Shown here: positions 11,171 to 20,962 of the stretch, piece by piece
Layout of the letters: each line of letters opens with the position of its first letter
Position numbering within the stretch: position 1 is the stretch's first letter
Source of the DNA: Dokdonella sp.
GTDB lineage: Bacteria > Pseudomonadota > Gammaproteobacteria > Xanthomonadales > Rhodanobacteraceae
Length of the DNA: 64,000 nucleotides
Assembly: GCA_024707225.1 (NCBI GenBank)
Contig: JANQAE010000001.1
Span: 1,729,387-1,793,386 of the forward strand
Direction of reading: 5' to 3'
Position numbers and translations under genes: made by a program
Notes under the pieces: generated by a model
Databases searched by the model: none
Told to the model about the DNA's origin: nothing
The model's input: the letters and a program-made list of their open reading frames with translations, nothing else

Positions 11171-12109
11171 CTATACCAGCTTGATCTCGCGCAGGCGCTG
11201 CATCAGATAGTCGTTCGCGGTGATCGGCTCGGGGTAGCGGCTCGGATGCTCGGCGCTCACGCACGAGGGCAGCACGTCGAGCACGACGTCCGGATTGGGA
11301 TGCAGGAAGAACGGCACCGAATAGCGCGACACGCGCGCCTGCGCATTGGCCGGGTTGACGACGCGATGCGTCGTCGACGGATAGACGTGGTTGGTCAGCC
11401 GCTGCAGCATGTCGCCGATGTTGACGACGATCGCGTCGCCCTGCGTCGTGATCGGCAGCCAGTCGCCTTCGCGCGTCAGCACCTCCAGGCCCTCGGCGCT
11501 GGCGCCGACCAGCAGCGTGATCAGATTGATGTCCTCATGCGCGCCGGCGCGTACGTTCGGCACGTCCGGCGCGGTGATCGGCGGGTAGTGCAGCGGCCGC
11601 AGGATCGAGTTGCCCGAGTCGGTGCGACCCTCGAAGAAATGCTCGGGCAGATCGATGTGCAGCGCCAGCGCGCGCAGCACGCGCGAACCGAGCTGGTCGA
11701 GCGCCTCGTACAGACCGTAGCCGTACTCGCGGAACCCGGGCACCTCGGCCGGCCACAGATTCGGCGGCATGACCGCGGCGTAGACCGAATCGCGCGGAAT
11801 CTCACGGCCGATGTGCCAGAACTCCTTGAGGTCCGGATGCCGGGCATCCTTTGCCGTCTCGATGCCGAACGGCGTGTAGCCGCGCGCGCCGCCGGAACCG
11901 GGCACGTGGTAGCGGCGCTTGACCGCCTCGGGCAGCGCGAAGAAGCGCCGGAACGCCTCGTAGGCACCGTCGATCAGCTCGGGCGCGATGCCGTGCCCGC
12001 TGATGCAGCAGAAACCGAACTCGCGATAGGCCGCGCCGAGTTCGGCCACGAAGGCGTCGCGGTCGGTGTCGTAGCGGCCGATGTCGAGCGTGGGGACCTG
12101 GCGGGTCAT
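11171..12109 (-). CDS. Isopenicillin N synthase-like 2-oxoglutarate/Fe(II) oxygenase
   Basis: Non-haem iron oxygenase of the IPNS/2OG-Fe(II) superfamily, 312 residues. An N-terminal DIOX_N-type domain ([11 protein letters not shown]) is followed by the double-stranded beta-helix core. The iron ligands are H191 and D193 (AHEDINL) and H248 (THRVVNP), and R262 of SRYS fits the 2-oxoglutarate carboxylate site. The substrate cannot be told from sequence; relatives act on nucleosides, amino acids and small metabolites. It overlaps glmM by 4 bp (ATGA) and is probably translated from the same transcript. Confidence 0.88.
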   Translation of the reverse strand: MTRQVPTLDIGRYDTDRDAFVAELGAAYREFGFCCISGHGIAPELIDGAYEAFRRFFALPEAVKRRYHVPGSGGARGYTPFGIETAKDARHPDLKEFWHIGREIPRDSVYAAVMPPNLWPAEVPGFREYGYGLYEALDQLGSRVLRALALHIDLPEHFFEGRTDSGNSILRPLHYPPITAPDVPNVRAGAHEDINLITLLVGASAEGLEVLTREGDWLPITTQGDAIVVNIGDMLQRLTNHVYPSTTHRVVNPANAQARVSRYSVPFFLHPNPDVVLDVLPSCVSAEHPSRYPEPITANDYLMQRLREIKLV

Positions 12110-13458
12110 GCGCGCCTCTCCGCGGCCGAGCGGACCGCCGCGGCGAGCTCGTCGACCAGCCGCCGCACCTGGTCGGCGTCGTCGGCCTCGACCGTGACGC
12201 GCACCAGCGGCTCGGTGCCGGACGGACGCAGCACGACGCGCCCCCTGCCTTCGAGCTCGGCCTGGACGCGCCGCAGCACGATCTGCACGGCATCGTCGGC
12301 GACCAGGGACGCGCCGCCGGGCGCGCGGATGTTGACGGTGGTCTGCGGCACCTTGTGCATGCCGGCGACCGCCGCATCGAGCGTGAGCCCGTTGCGCGCG
12401 AGCACGTCGAGCACCTGCAGCGCACTGACGATCGCGTCACCGGTGGTCGCGCGGTCCAGGCACAGCATGTGGCCGGAGGTCTCGCCGCCGAGCACGCCGT
12501 CGTGCTCCTTGAGCGCCTGCAGCACGTAGCGGTCGCCGACGCGCGCGCGCAGGAACGGCACGCCGAGCGCGGCGACCGCCTGCTCGAGCCCGAAGTTGCT
12601 CATCAGCGTGCCGACCACCGGACCGCGCAGCCGTCCGCTCGCGGCCCAGTCGGTCGCGAGCAGGTACAGCAACTGGTCGCCGTCGATCAGGCGGCCGTGG
12701 CGATCGGCCATCTGCAGCCGGTCGCCGTCGCCGTCGAAGGCGATGCCGAGATCGGCGCCGGACTCGACCACGGTGCGGCCGAGCGCGGCCGGCGCGGTCG
12801 CGCCGCAGTCGCGGTTGATGTTGAGGCCGTTGGGCTGCGCGCCGATCGTCGTCACCTGGGCGCCGAGCTCGTCGAACAGCACCGGCGCGATGTGATAGGT
12901 CGCGCCGTGCGCGCAGTCGAGCACGACGTGCACGCCGTGCAGATGGAACGCGCGCGACACCGAGGACTTGCAGAACTCGATGTAGCGCGCCGCGGCGTCC
13001 TCGATCCGCACCGCCTTGCCGAGCCGGTCGGACGGCACGGTCGTGAACGGCGTGTCGACCTCGCGCTCGATCGCCTGCTCGACCGCGTCGTCGAGCTTCT
13101 CGCCGGTCGACGAGAAGAACTTGACGCCGTTGTCCTGATACGGGTTGTGCGAGGCGCTGATCACGATGCCGGCGTCGGCGCGCAGCGATCGGGTCAGATA
13201 GGCCACCGCCGGCGTCGGCATCGGCCCGAGCAGCCGCACGTCGGCGCCGGCCGCGAGCAGGCCCGCCTCCAGTGCCGACTCGAACATGTAGCCCGACACG
13301 CGCGTGTCCTTGCCGATCAACACCAGCGGCCGCTCGCTGCCGCTGGCCAGCACGGCGCCGGCCGCGCGGCCGAGCTTGAGCATGAACTCGGCCGTGATCG
13401 GCCATTGGCCGACCCGGCCGCGAATGCCGTCGGTTCCGAAGTAGGTGCGTTCGCTCAT
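12106..13458 (-). CDS. glmM: Phosphoglucosamine mutase
   Basis: Converts glucosamine 6-phosphate to glucosamine 1-phosphate for peptidoglycan and LPS precursors. The protein has 450 residues, four domains, and starts [12 protein letters not shown]. The phosphorylated serine is S103 in [11 protein letters not shown]; the metal loop is FDGDGDR; the sugar-binding loop is GGETSGH; and the phosphate-binding loop is [11 protein letters not shown]. All catalytic motifs are intact. It lies downstream of dksA on the same strand, beyond a hairpin terminator. Confidence 0.97.
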   Translation of the reverse strand: MSERTYFGTDGIRGRVGQWPITAEFMLKLGRAAGAVLASGSERPLVLIGKDTRVSGYMFESALEAGLLAAGADVRLLGPMPTPAVAYLTRSLRADAGIVISASHNPYQDNGVKFFSSTGEKLDDAVEQAIEREVDTPFTTVPSDRLGKAVRIEDAAARYIEFCKSSVSRAFHLHGVHVVLDCAHGATYHIAPVLFDELGAQVTTIGAQPNGLNINRDCGATAPAALGRTVVESGADLGIAFDGDGDRLQMADRHGRLIDGDQLLYLLATDWAASGRLRGPVVGTLMSNFGLEQAVAALGVPFLRARVGDRYVLQALKEHDGVLGGETSGHMLCLDRATTGDAIVSALQVLDVLARNGLTLDAAVAGMHKVPQTTVNIRAPGGASLVADDAVQIVLRRVQAELEGRGRVVLRPSGTEPLVRVTVEADDADQVRRLVDELAAAVRSAAERRA

Positions 13459-13500
13459 CTGCAGGCCTTCCCCTCGTGGTCAGGATGCTCGCTGCGCCCA

Positions 13501-13527
13501 AATGCAAACGCCCCGCGGAGCGGGGCG
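13501..13527 (-). terminator. Intrinsic terminator of dksA
   Basis: A 7-bp stem (CGCCCCG / CGGGGCG, five-base loop, 13509-13527) follows the dksA stop by 24 bases. On the minus strand it runs into TTTGCATT, a moderate T-rich tail. It separates dksA from glmM. Confidence 0.7.
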
Positions 13528-13550
13528 TCGCAGTGGAGGCGCGCGGCGGA

Positions 13551-14477
13551 TCAGTCGCCCATCTGCTTCTGGCGATGCTCCCAGCGCTCCTGCGCGTCGA
13601 GACTCAAGGTCGCGATCGGCCGCGCCTCCAGGCGCTCCAGGCCGATCTCCTCGTCGGTCTCCTCGCAGAAGCCGTAACGGCCTTCCTCGATCCGCTTGAG
13701 CGCCTTGTCGATCTTGGCGATCAGCTTGCGGTAGCGGTCGCGGGTACGCAGTTCGAGCGAGTTCTCGGTCTCGCGCGTGGCCCGCTCGGCCTCGTCGCCG
13801 ACGTCGCGGACTTCGTCGCGCAGGTTCTCGATCGTCTGCTTGGATTCCTCGACCAGGTCCTCGCGCCAGCGCTGCAGCTTGCGGCGGAAGTACTCCAGGT
13901 GCTTGGGATTCATGTACTCCTCGCCGGCGGACGGCTTGAAGCCGGCCGGGAGGTCGATGCGCACGGTCGCCGGCAGGGCGTAATGGCCGTCCTGCAGGGT
14001 GATGCCCGAATCGGCGGCGTTCGGCACGACGGCGCGCGCCTTGACGCCTGCGGCGCTTGCTTTGCTGCTGGTATTCGTACTACTCACGGCACCCTTGGAT
14101 TTGCTGGTTTCAGCTGGCGGTTGAGGCGCCGGCGGCGGCGATTTCGCTGCCGGTGCCGGCTTGGCTTTGGCGACCGTCCTGGCCTGGACCGGGGCCTTCT
14201 TGACCACCGGTGACGGCTTGGCGGCCGGCTTGGCCGGCGCAGCGGCCTTGCGGGCCGGCGCGGCCACGGGCTTGGCCGCTGCACGCGCGGGCGCCTTGGC
14301 GGCCTTCTTGGCCGGAGCGGGCGCGGGCTTCTTGGCGATCGCCGTCTTCTTGGCAGGCGGCTTGGCCGCCTTCTTCACGGCCGTCTTCGCGACCGCCCCC
14401 GCCGCCTTGGCCTTCGGCGCGGGCTTGGCCTTGCCGGCAGCCGCGGACTTTCCTGTGGATTTCGCCATCTGCCTCAT
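13551..14477 (-). CDS. dksA: DksA-type RNA polymerase-binding factor with long basic N-terminus and degenerate zinc finger
   Basis: Secondary-channel factor that works with ppGpp in the stringent response. The C-terminal part (about 170 to the end) has the coiled coil KLQRWREDLVEESKQTIENL with the DEAERA tip region and the DksA-type ending GLERLEARPIATLSLDAQE. Only the first zinc-finger cysteine remains (GFCEETDEEIG); the other three positions are Thr/Asp, Ser and Ala, as in cysteine-poor DksA forms. The first 130 or so residues are Lys/Ala/Pro repeats of the histone H1-like kind. The start could be ATG 14477 or ATG 14468; 14477 is used. A promoter and a terminator flank it, so it is monocistronic. 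Confidence 0.88.
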   Translation of the reverse strand: MRQMAKSTGKSAAAGKAKPAPKAKAAGAVAKTAVKKAAKPPAKKTAIAKKPAPAPAKKAAKAPARAAAKPVAAPARKAAAPAKPAAKPSPVVKKAPVQARTVAKAKPAPAAKSPPPAPQPPAETSKSKGAVSSTNTSSKASAAGVKARAVVPNAADSGITLQDGHYALPATVRIDLPAGFKPSAGEEYMNPKHLEYFRRKLQRWREDLVEESKQTIENLRDEVRDVGDEAERATRETENSLELRTRDRYRKLIAKIDKALKRIEEGRYGFCEETDEEIGLERLEARPIATLSLDAQERWEHRQKQMGD

Positions 14478-14501
14478 GACCTTGTGACTTGGCGGCGGGG
14501 T

Positions 14502-14530
14502 GTTATAGCCTAAGCCGCCTCCACCAGCAA
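14502..14530 (-). promoter_or_regulatory. Predicted sigma-70 promoter of dksA
   Basis: On the minus strand TTGCTG (-35, 14530-14525) and TATAAC (-10, 14507-14502) stand 17 bases apart, giving a start near 14495 and a leader of under 20 bases. The same segment is the divergent upstream region of yidD. Confidence 0.6.
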
Positions 14531-14568
14531 CCGCCGGGGCGGTCGCCTCCAGGCGAGTTGCCAGCAGC

Positions 14569-14838
14569 GTGCCGCGAGCCCTCATCTTCCTATTGGATTG
14601 TTACCAGCGCGGGTTGAGCCCGCTGCTCGGACGCCGCTGCCGCTTCCACCCGAGCTGCTCGCAGTACGCGCGCATCGCCGTGGCGCGCTTCGGCGGCCTG
14701 CGCGGCAGCTACCTGGCCGCACAGCGCGTGCTGCGCTGCCAGCCGCTGTGCCGCGGCGGTCACGATCCGGTCCCGATGCGCTTCGTCTGGTGGCCGCGTC
14801 CCTCCGAACAACCGACCGGGGAACATCAGCATGACTGA
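14569..14838 (+). CDS. yidD: Membrane protein insertion efficiency factor YidD
   Basis: Small inner-face membrane-associated protein that assists YidC-dependent insertion. It has 89 residues. The family signature is complete: [23 protein letters not shown], then [20 protein letters not shown] and GGHDPVP. The start is GTG at 14569. It is not next to rnpA or yidC here but precedes and overlaps by 8 bp a dihydroorotase gene. Confidence 0.93.
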   Translation: MPRALIFLLDCYQRGLSPLLGRRCRFHPSCSQYARIAVARFGGLRGSYLAAQRVLRCQPLCRGGHDPVPMRFVWWPRPSEQPTGEHQHD

Positions 14839-16165
14839 CTGGCTCATCGTCAACGCCGAAATGATCAACGAAGGCAGGCGCTTCCACGGCGATCTGCGCA
14901 TCCGCAACGGCCGCATCGAGCAGATCGGCAGCGGCCTGTCGGCGCGCGAGGATGAGCAGGTGCTCGACGCCGCCGGCCGCTGGCTGATGCCGGGCATGAT
15001 CGACGATCAGGTCCACTTCCGCGAGCCGGGGCTGGAGCGCAAGGCCGACATCGAGTCCGAGTCGCGCGCCTGTCTGGCCGGCGGCATCACCAGCTACATG
15101 GAGATGCCCAATACCAAGCCGCCGGCCGTCAACGCCGAGGCGGTCGCCGACAAGTACCGGCGCGCGGCCGAGAAGTCGCGCGTCAACTACGGCTTCTATC
15201 TCGGCGCCACCAACGACAACCTCGAGGACATCCGCCGGCTCGATCCGCGCAGCGTGCCCGGCATCAAGATCTTCATGGGCTCCTCGACCGGCAACATGCT
15301 GGTCGACGATCCGGCCACGCTGGAGGCGATCTTCCGCGAGGCGCCGACGCCGATCATCACGCACTGCGAAGACACGCCGATGATCGAGGCCAACGAGCAG
15401 CGCGCGCGCGAACGCTGGGGCGAGGACATCCCGCCCGAGCAGCATCCGCTGATCCGCTCGCGCGAGGCCTGCATCAAGTCCACGCGCCTGGCGCTGGACC
15501 TGGCGCGGCGCCACGGCACGCGCCTGCACGTGCTGCATCTGTCCACCGCCGAGGAGGTCGCGCTGTTCGAACCCGGCCCGGTCGCCGGCAAGCGCATCAC
15601 CGCCGAGACCTGCGTGCACTTCCTGCATTTCAGCGACGAGGACTATGCGCGGCTCGGCCATCTGATCAAGTGCAATCCGGCGATCAAGACCGCCGCCGAC
15701 CGCGACGCGATCCTGACCGCACTGGCCGAGACCCGCGTCGACGTGCTCGCGACCGATCACGCACCGCATCTGCTCGAGGAGAAGCGCCAGCCGTACACCT
15801 CGGCGCCGTCCGGCCTGCCGCTGGTGCAGTTCGCGCTGCAGTGCGCGCTGGAGCGCGTGTTCGACGGACGCCTCACGCTCGAGCGCGCGGTCGAGGCGGT
15901 CACGCACGCGCCGGCGACGCTGTTCGACGTGCACGAGCGCGGCTATCTGCGCGAGGGCTATGCCGCCGACCTGACCCTGGTCGATCCGGCCAGGCCGCAC
16001 ACGGTGCGGCGCGAGGAGGTCCTGTCCAAGTGCGGCTGGTCGCCGTTCGAGGGCACGACGTTCCGCTCGAGCATCGCGGCCACGTTCGTGAACGGCCGGC
16101 TCGGCTATCGCGACGGCCGGCTCGACGACGCCACGCGCGGCACGCGGCTGGAATTCGCGCGGTGA
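14831..16165 (+). CDS. pyrC: Dihydroorotase
   Basis: Amidohydrolase of de novo pyrimidine synthesis (carbamoyl aspartate to dihydroorotate), 444 residues. Seen are the N-terminal metal motif [11 protein letters not shown], the lysine in [13 protein letters not shown] that is probably carboxylated, H in IITHCED, HVLHLST and the catalytic ATDHAPH. The first HxH position reads QVH, a form I associate with dihydroorotases of this subgroup. Because the family also holds hydantoinase and allantoinase relatives, pyrC is likely but not proved. The stop overlaps the next start as GTGA. Confidence 0.88.
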   Translation: MTDWLIVNAEMINEGRRFHGDLRIRNGRIEQIGSGLSAREDEQVLDAAGRWLMPGMIDDQVHFREPGLERKADIESESRACLAGGITSYMEMPNTKPPAVNAEAVADKYRRAAEKSRVNYGFYLGATNDNLEDIRRLDPRSVPGIKIFMGSSTGNMLVDDPATLEAIFREAPTPIITHCEDTPMIEANEQRARERWGEDIPPEQHPLIRSREACIKSTRLALDLARRHGTRLHVLHLSTAEEVALFEPGPVAGKRITAETCVHFLHFSDEDYARLGHLIKCNPAIKTAADRDAILTALAETRVDVLATDHAPHLLEEKRQPYTSAPSGLPLVQFALQCALERVFDGRLTLERAVEAVTHAPATLFDVHERGYLREGYAADLTLVDPARPHTVRREEVLSKCGWSPFEGTTFRSSIAATFVNGRLGYRDGRLDDATRGTRLEFAR

Positions 16166-16986
16166 GGTCGGGCCTGCTGGCCTGCCTGCTCGGCATCGCC
16201 GCGGCAGGCGCGGCCGCAGCGGCCGACGAGGCGGCCCGCATCGTGTTCCCGCCGCGCGTCTCGCAGGGCGCGCTGGTGGTCGGCAAGGTGCCGCCGGGCG
16301 CGAGCGTGCACTACGCGGGACGCGCGCTGCGCGTCAGCCCTTACGGCAGCGTCGTGTTCGGCGTCGGCCGCGACGAGCGCGGTCCGCTGACCGTGACGGT
16401 CGACCATCCGGACCGCAGCCGGCGCGAACTGCGCATCGAGGTCGACGCACGCGACTGGCCGGTCGAGCGCGTCGACGGCGTGCCGCCCAAGACGGTCGAA
16501 CCGCCGCCCGAGATCGCCGAGCGGATTCGCCGCGAGCAGGCGCGTGTCGCCGAGGTGCGGCAGCTCGACGGCACCAATACCGATTTCGCATCGGCGTTCG
16601 TGCAGCCGGTCGGCGGGCGCATCAGCGGACGCTTCGGCCGCCAGCGCGTCTACAACGGCAAGCCCGGCTCGGCGCATTCGGGCATGGACGTCGCGGCGCC
16701 GGCCGGTACGCCGGTCGCGGCGCCGGCCGGCGGCGTCGTGACGTTCGCCGATCCGGATCTGTACCTGACCGGCGGCACCGTCGTGCTCGATCACGGCTAC
16801 GGCGTCAGCTCCAATTTCCTGCATCTGTCGCGGATCGACGTCGCGGTCGGCGACCGCGTCGAACAGGGCGGCGTGATCGGTGCGGTCGGCGCGAGCGGGC
16901 GGGCGACCGGACCGCATCTGCACTGGGGCATGAACTGGTTCGACGTGCGCATCGATCCGCAGCTGGTGCTGCAGCGCACGCGCTAA
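16162..16986 (+). CDS. M23 family (LytM-type) peptidoglycan endopeptidase
   Basis: Secreted zinc peptidase that probably cuts peptidoglycan cross-links. It has 274 residues with a signal peptide (about 1-21), a beta-rich N-terminal domain to about residue 105, and a LytM domain from about 145. The zinc and catalytic residues are intact: H172 and D176 (HSGMD), H252 and H254 (PHLHWG). GTG at 16162 overlaps the pyrC stop and gives a clean signal peptide. Confidence 0.92.
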   Translation: MRSGLLACLLGIAAAGAAAAADEAARIVFPPRVSQGALVVGKVPPGASVHYAGRALRVSPYGSVVFGVGRDERGPLTVTVDHPDRSRRELRIEVDARDWPVERVDGVPPKTVEPPPEIAERIRREQARVAEVRQLDGTNTDFASAFVQPVGGRISGRFGRQRVYNGKPGSAHSGMDVAAPAGTPVAAPAGGVVTFADPDLYLTGGTVVLDHGYGVSSNFLHLSRIDVAVGDRVEQGGVIGAVGASGRATGPHLHWGMNWFDVRIDPQLVLQRTR

Positions 16987-17064
16987 GGCCACGGCGTCAC
17001 CGCGCCGTCTCGATCGGCGCCGATGATGGACAATGCGCGCCTCGCGTCCGCCGGAGCCTGCCCG

Positions 17065-19136
17065 ATGTCCCCGAACGATCCTCCCGCCTTCGCCGGCCGC
17101 GCGCTGGCCGACCGCATCGGGTCCGCGCGCAGCGTCGCGGCCGCGGCGCTGCTCGCGGTCGCGCTGGCGGCCGGCTGTGCCGGTCAGCACTCGCGCACGG
17201 ATGCGCGGACCGGCGAGGAGGATGCGCGCGCGACGCTGGCGATCCTCGAATCGACCGACATCCACGCCAACGTGCTCAGCTACGACTACTACAAGCTGAC
17301 CGAGGATCCGTCGATCGGCTTCGAGCGTCTGGCGACGCTGATCCGCGCGGCTCGCGCCGAGTACGAGAACAGCCTGCTGTTCGACGGCGGCGACACGATC
17401 CAGGGCACCGTGCTGGCCGACTGGCAGGCGCTGGCCTCGCCGCTGCCGTGCGATCGCAAGCTGGCCGTCTACAAGGCGATGGACGCGCTCGGCTACGACG
17501 GCGGCGTGATCGGCAATCACGAGTTCAACTACGGCCTGCCGTATCTGGCACAGGTGACCGGGCGGCGCCTGCAGGCCGAGGGTGCCGATCGTCGCACCTG
17601 CAACGGGCCGGATTTCCCGCTGGTGCTGGCCAACGTGATCGCGACGCGCGACGGCCGGCCGCTGTTCGCGCCGACCGCGCTGCTGGAGCGCCGCATCCGG
17701 GCGCGCGACCGCGCCGGCCGCATGCGCGAGCTGCCGATCCGGATCGGCATCATCGGCTTCACGCCGCCGCCGGTCATGGTCTGGGACCGCAGCCACCTCG
17801 AAGGCCAGGTGACCGCGCTCGGTCTGGTCGAGGCCTCGCGCCGCTACGCGCCGGCGCTGCGCGCGCAGGGCGCCGACCTGATCGTCGCGATCTCGCACGG
17901 CGGCATCAATCCGGGTCCGTATTCGCCGCAGATGGAGAACGCGAACTGGCATCTGGCGCAGGAGCCGGACATCGACGTGCTGCTGCTCGGCCATTCGCAC
18001 CAGGCGTTTCCGGCACCCGGCGACGTGCGCTCGCGCTTCAACGACATGCCCGGCGTCGACAACCGGCGCGGCTTCATCCACGGCAAGCCGGCCGTGATGG
18101 GCAACTTCTGGGGCAAGAGCCTCGGCGTGATCGAGCTCGGCCTGATCCGCCGCGGCGGCCGCTGGACGATCGATGCCGATGCGACGCATGCCGAGGTGCG
18201 CGACATCCGCCGCGCCGACGGCAGCTTCGTCGCGCCGGACCCGGCGATACGCGAGCTGGTCGGCGGCGAGCATCGGGGCGCGATCGACTACGTCTCCACG
18301 CCGATCGGCGACAGCGACTTCGCGCTGACGACCTATTTCGCCGCGGTCGGCGACGTCACCGCGCTGCAGCCGGTCAACAGCGCGCAGCGGCTGTGGGTCG
18401 AGCGCCACATCGCGGCCGAGCTGCCGCAATACGCCGGCATTCCGGTGCTGTCGGCGGCCGCGCCGTTCAAGGTCGGCTTCGGCGGCGCGACCGACTACGC
18501 CGCGATCGAGGCCGGCCCGCTCGCGATCCGCAACGCGGCCGACCTGTACCCGTTCCCGAACACGCTGACCGCGGTCAGGATCGACGGCGCCGGCCTCAAG
18601 GCCTGGCTCGAGCGCTCGGCCGGCTACTTCAACCGCATCGACCCGCAGCAGCGCGCGCCGCAGGAGCTGATCAACCGCGGCCATGCCGGCTACAACTTCG
18701 ACGTGATCCAGGGCGGCATCGGCTACGTCGTCGACGTCACGCGGCCCGAAGGCGAGCGCATCGTCGATCTGCGCTACCGCGGCCGCCCGGTCGATCCGGA
18801 CGACCCGTTCATCGTCGCGACGAACAACTACCGCGCCAGCGGCGGCGGCGATTTTCCGGGCCTGGACGGTTCGAACATCGTCGTCGAGGCGCGGTCGCCA
18901 ACCGCGACGCGCTGATCGAATGGATGCGCGCGCGTCGTCATCTGACCCGCGAGAAGGACGGCGCCGACCGACCCTGGCGTTTCGCTGCGGTGCGCACCGC
19001 CGGCCCGGTGATCTTCCGCTCGGCGGCCGGCCGGATCGACCTGGCGCATGCCGCCGGCCTCGACTACGTGCATGCGTCCGGCGAGACCACCGCCGGCCTG
19101 CAGGCCTATCGGATCGATCTGGGCGCCGCACACTGA
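17065..19136 (+). CDS. cpdB: 2',3'-cyclic-nucleotide 2'-phosphodiesterase/3'-nucleotidase-like lipoprotein, with a frameshift
   Basis: Calcineurin-like phosphoesterase plus 5'-nucleotidase C-terminal domain, used to scavenge extracellular nucleotides. The lipobox LAAGC places the lipidated cysteine at residue 38. Metal motifs are STDIHANV, FDGGDTIQG, GNHEFNYG and LLGHSHQAFP. The C-terminal domain has PFPNTLTAVRIDGAGLKAWLE and VATNNYRASGGGDFPGL. One base is lost near 18890-18897 (GAGGCGCGGTCGCC), after which the true frame reads NRDALIEWMRARR to the stop at 19136. ATG at 17065 has GGAG eight bases upstream. The repaired protein is about 690 residues. Confidence 0.88.
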
Positions 19137-19215
19137 ACGAATGCGTGCGGCCGTGGGCGGCCGTCGCCGCGCCGCTGCGTTTATGCTTCGGTCCTCGTCC
19201 GACCGGAAACCGCGC

Positions 19216-20862
19216 GTGAAACCGATCGCCTTCGCTCGCCACGGCCGCCTGCCGCCGCCGACCGTTCTCGCCGCTGCGCTCGCACTTGGCCTGCCGCTGG
19301 CGGCACACGCAGAAGAGGTCGCGCCGTCCTGGCCGCTCAGCGGCGAGCGGCACGACCAGGTGACGCCGCTCAAGGCGCAGCGCGAAGCGCTGCGACGGCT
19401 GCGCCGCGCCGACGCGCCGGCCGGTGGCGCGTCGCGGACCGTCGCCAACTGCGACGACGACGGCCCCGGCTCGCTGCGCGCCGAGGTCGCCGCGGCGGCC
19501 GACGGCGACCGCATCGATCTCAGCGCGCTGACCTGCAGCCGCATCACGCTGACCACCGGCGCGATCGAGATCGAGGTCGACGACCTGACGCTGAGCGGAC
19601 CGGGTCGCGGCCGTCTGGTCATCGACGGCAGCGGCAGCCAGGACCGCGTGCTGATCCATTTCGGCTCGGGCGACCTGGTGATCGAGGACCTGACGATCGC
19701 CAACGGCCACCCGATCTCCAGCGGCACACGGATCGGCTACGGCGGCTGCATCGCCTCGGTCGAGAACGTCGTGCTGACGCGCAGCACCGTCAGCGGCTGC
19801 ACCGCGCAGGGCGTCGGCAGCTACGGTGGCGGCATCCTGGCCGAGCGGCTGACGATGCGCCAGAGCACGCTGTCGGGCAACGTGGCGTTCGGCGACCACC
19901 CGACCAACAGCACCGCGGCCTACGGCGGCGGCGCCTTCGTGTACGAGGTCGACATCCAGGACAGCACGATCGCCGGCAACCAGGCGCGCGGCACGTACAA
20001 CCCGCCGCTGACGCGCTGGGAGATCGGCGGCGGCCTGTTCATCGCCGGCGGCGGCACGATCGAGCGCACGACGATCGAGCACAACCTGTCGTATCTGTAC
20101 GGCGGCGGCCTCGCCAACGAGGACGACGTGATCGTGCGCAACTCGACGGTCTCGGGCAACGTCGCGCGCGACGGCGACGGCGGCGGCCTGCGGATCCGCC
20201 GCTTCACGTCGCTGCTGCTCGAGAACTCGACCGTGACCGACAACAGCGCCGGCACCGGAGGCGGCGGCATCTCGTTTGCGCGCTACGCGCGCGCATCGAC
20301 GCTGCGCAGCTCGATCGTCGCCGGCAACACGGCGCCGATCGCCGCCCAGGCCGATCTGACCGCGGCCGAGCCGCTGCCGATCGGCGGCTCGCACAATCTG
20401 GTCCGGCGCGCCTCGGGCCTGCTGCAGCTGCCGGCCGACACGCTCGATGCCGACCCGATGCTGCAGCCGCTCGCCGCCAACGGCGGATACGGACGCACGC
20501 ATGCGTTCACGATGCACAGTCCGCTCTACAACCGCGGCGAGAACAGCGCCGGCCTCGGCAGCGATCAGCGCGGCGATCCGTGGCGGCGCGACGTCGGCGG
20601 CGCACCGGACATCGGCGCGTTCGAACTGCAGCGCGATCCGACGCCGGCCGCACCGGTGCCGGCGCTGTCGACCTGGGCGGCCGCGCTGCTGGCAGGTCTG
20701 CTGGCCTGGTCCGGCCGGCGCCGGTACGCGCGCGCGGCCGCGCTGACGGTGCCGCGCCGCGTCGCAGCGCCGGCGTCGCCGGATCGGTCCGCCGTCCGCT
20801 GCCGGGTTGAGTCCGCCGCGGATGCCTCCATCTGCAGCGGCTCCGCGAACCGCCACCGATGA
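19216..20862 (+). CDS. Secreted right-handed beta-helix protein with IPTL-CTERM-like tail
   Basis: Exported repeat protein of the polymorphic-outer-membrane/choice-of-anchor type. A signal peptide (GTG start at 19216; LAAALALGLPLAAHA) is followed by CDDDGPGSLRAEVAAAADGD, the usual entry to these helices, and many short NSTVSGN/YGGG/NAxxGGG turns. From 20656 it has VPALSTWAAALLAGLLAW then RRR, matching an IPTL-CTERM sorting tail. Unusually, some 45 residues follow the RRR cluster; an indel in the CGCGCGCG run near 20730 would instead end the protein at 20746. No function beyond a surface structure can be given. Confidence 0.8.
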   Translation: MKPIAFARHGRLPPPTVLAAALALGLPLAAHAEEVAPSWPLSGERHDQVTPLKAQREALRRLRRADAPAGGASRTVANCDDDGPGSLRAEVAAAADGDRIDLSALTCSRITLTTGAIEIEVDDLTLSGPGRGRLVIDGSGSQDRVLIHFGSGDLVIEDLTIANGHPISSGTRIGYGGCIASVENVVLTRSTVSGCTAQGVGSYGGGILAERLTMRQSTLSGNVAFGDHPTNSTAAYGGGAFVYEVDIQDSTIAGNQARGTYNPPLTRWEIGGGLFIAGGGTIERTTIEHNLSYLYGGGLANEDDVIVRNSTVSGNVARDGDGGGLRIRRFTSLLLENSTVTDNSAGTGGGGISFARYARASTLRSSIVAGNTAPIAAQADLTAAEPLPIGGSHNLVRRASGLLQLPADTLDADPMLQPLAANGGYGRTHAFTMHSPLYNRGENSAGLGSDQRGDPWRRDVGGAPDIGAFELQRDPTPAAPVPALSTWAAALLAGLLAWSGRRRYARAAALTVPRRVAAPASPDRSAVRCRVESAADASICSGSANRHR

Positions 20863-20962
20863 CCGACATCTCGTTCCCGCCCTCTGTCCGCGCCGTGCGC
20901 GAAATCCAGCGCTGCGCCTGCGTGACGGACACGTGCGCGCGCCGCGCCGGGGACGTCGGCCG

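Noticed and set aside
10949..12529. A 526-codon plus-strand open frame
   Set aside because: It is opposite the oxygenase and glmM genes, which have full catalytic motifs.
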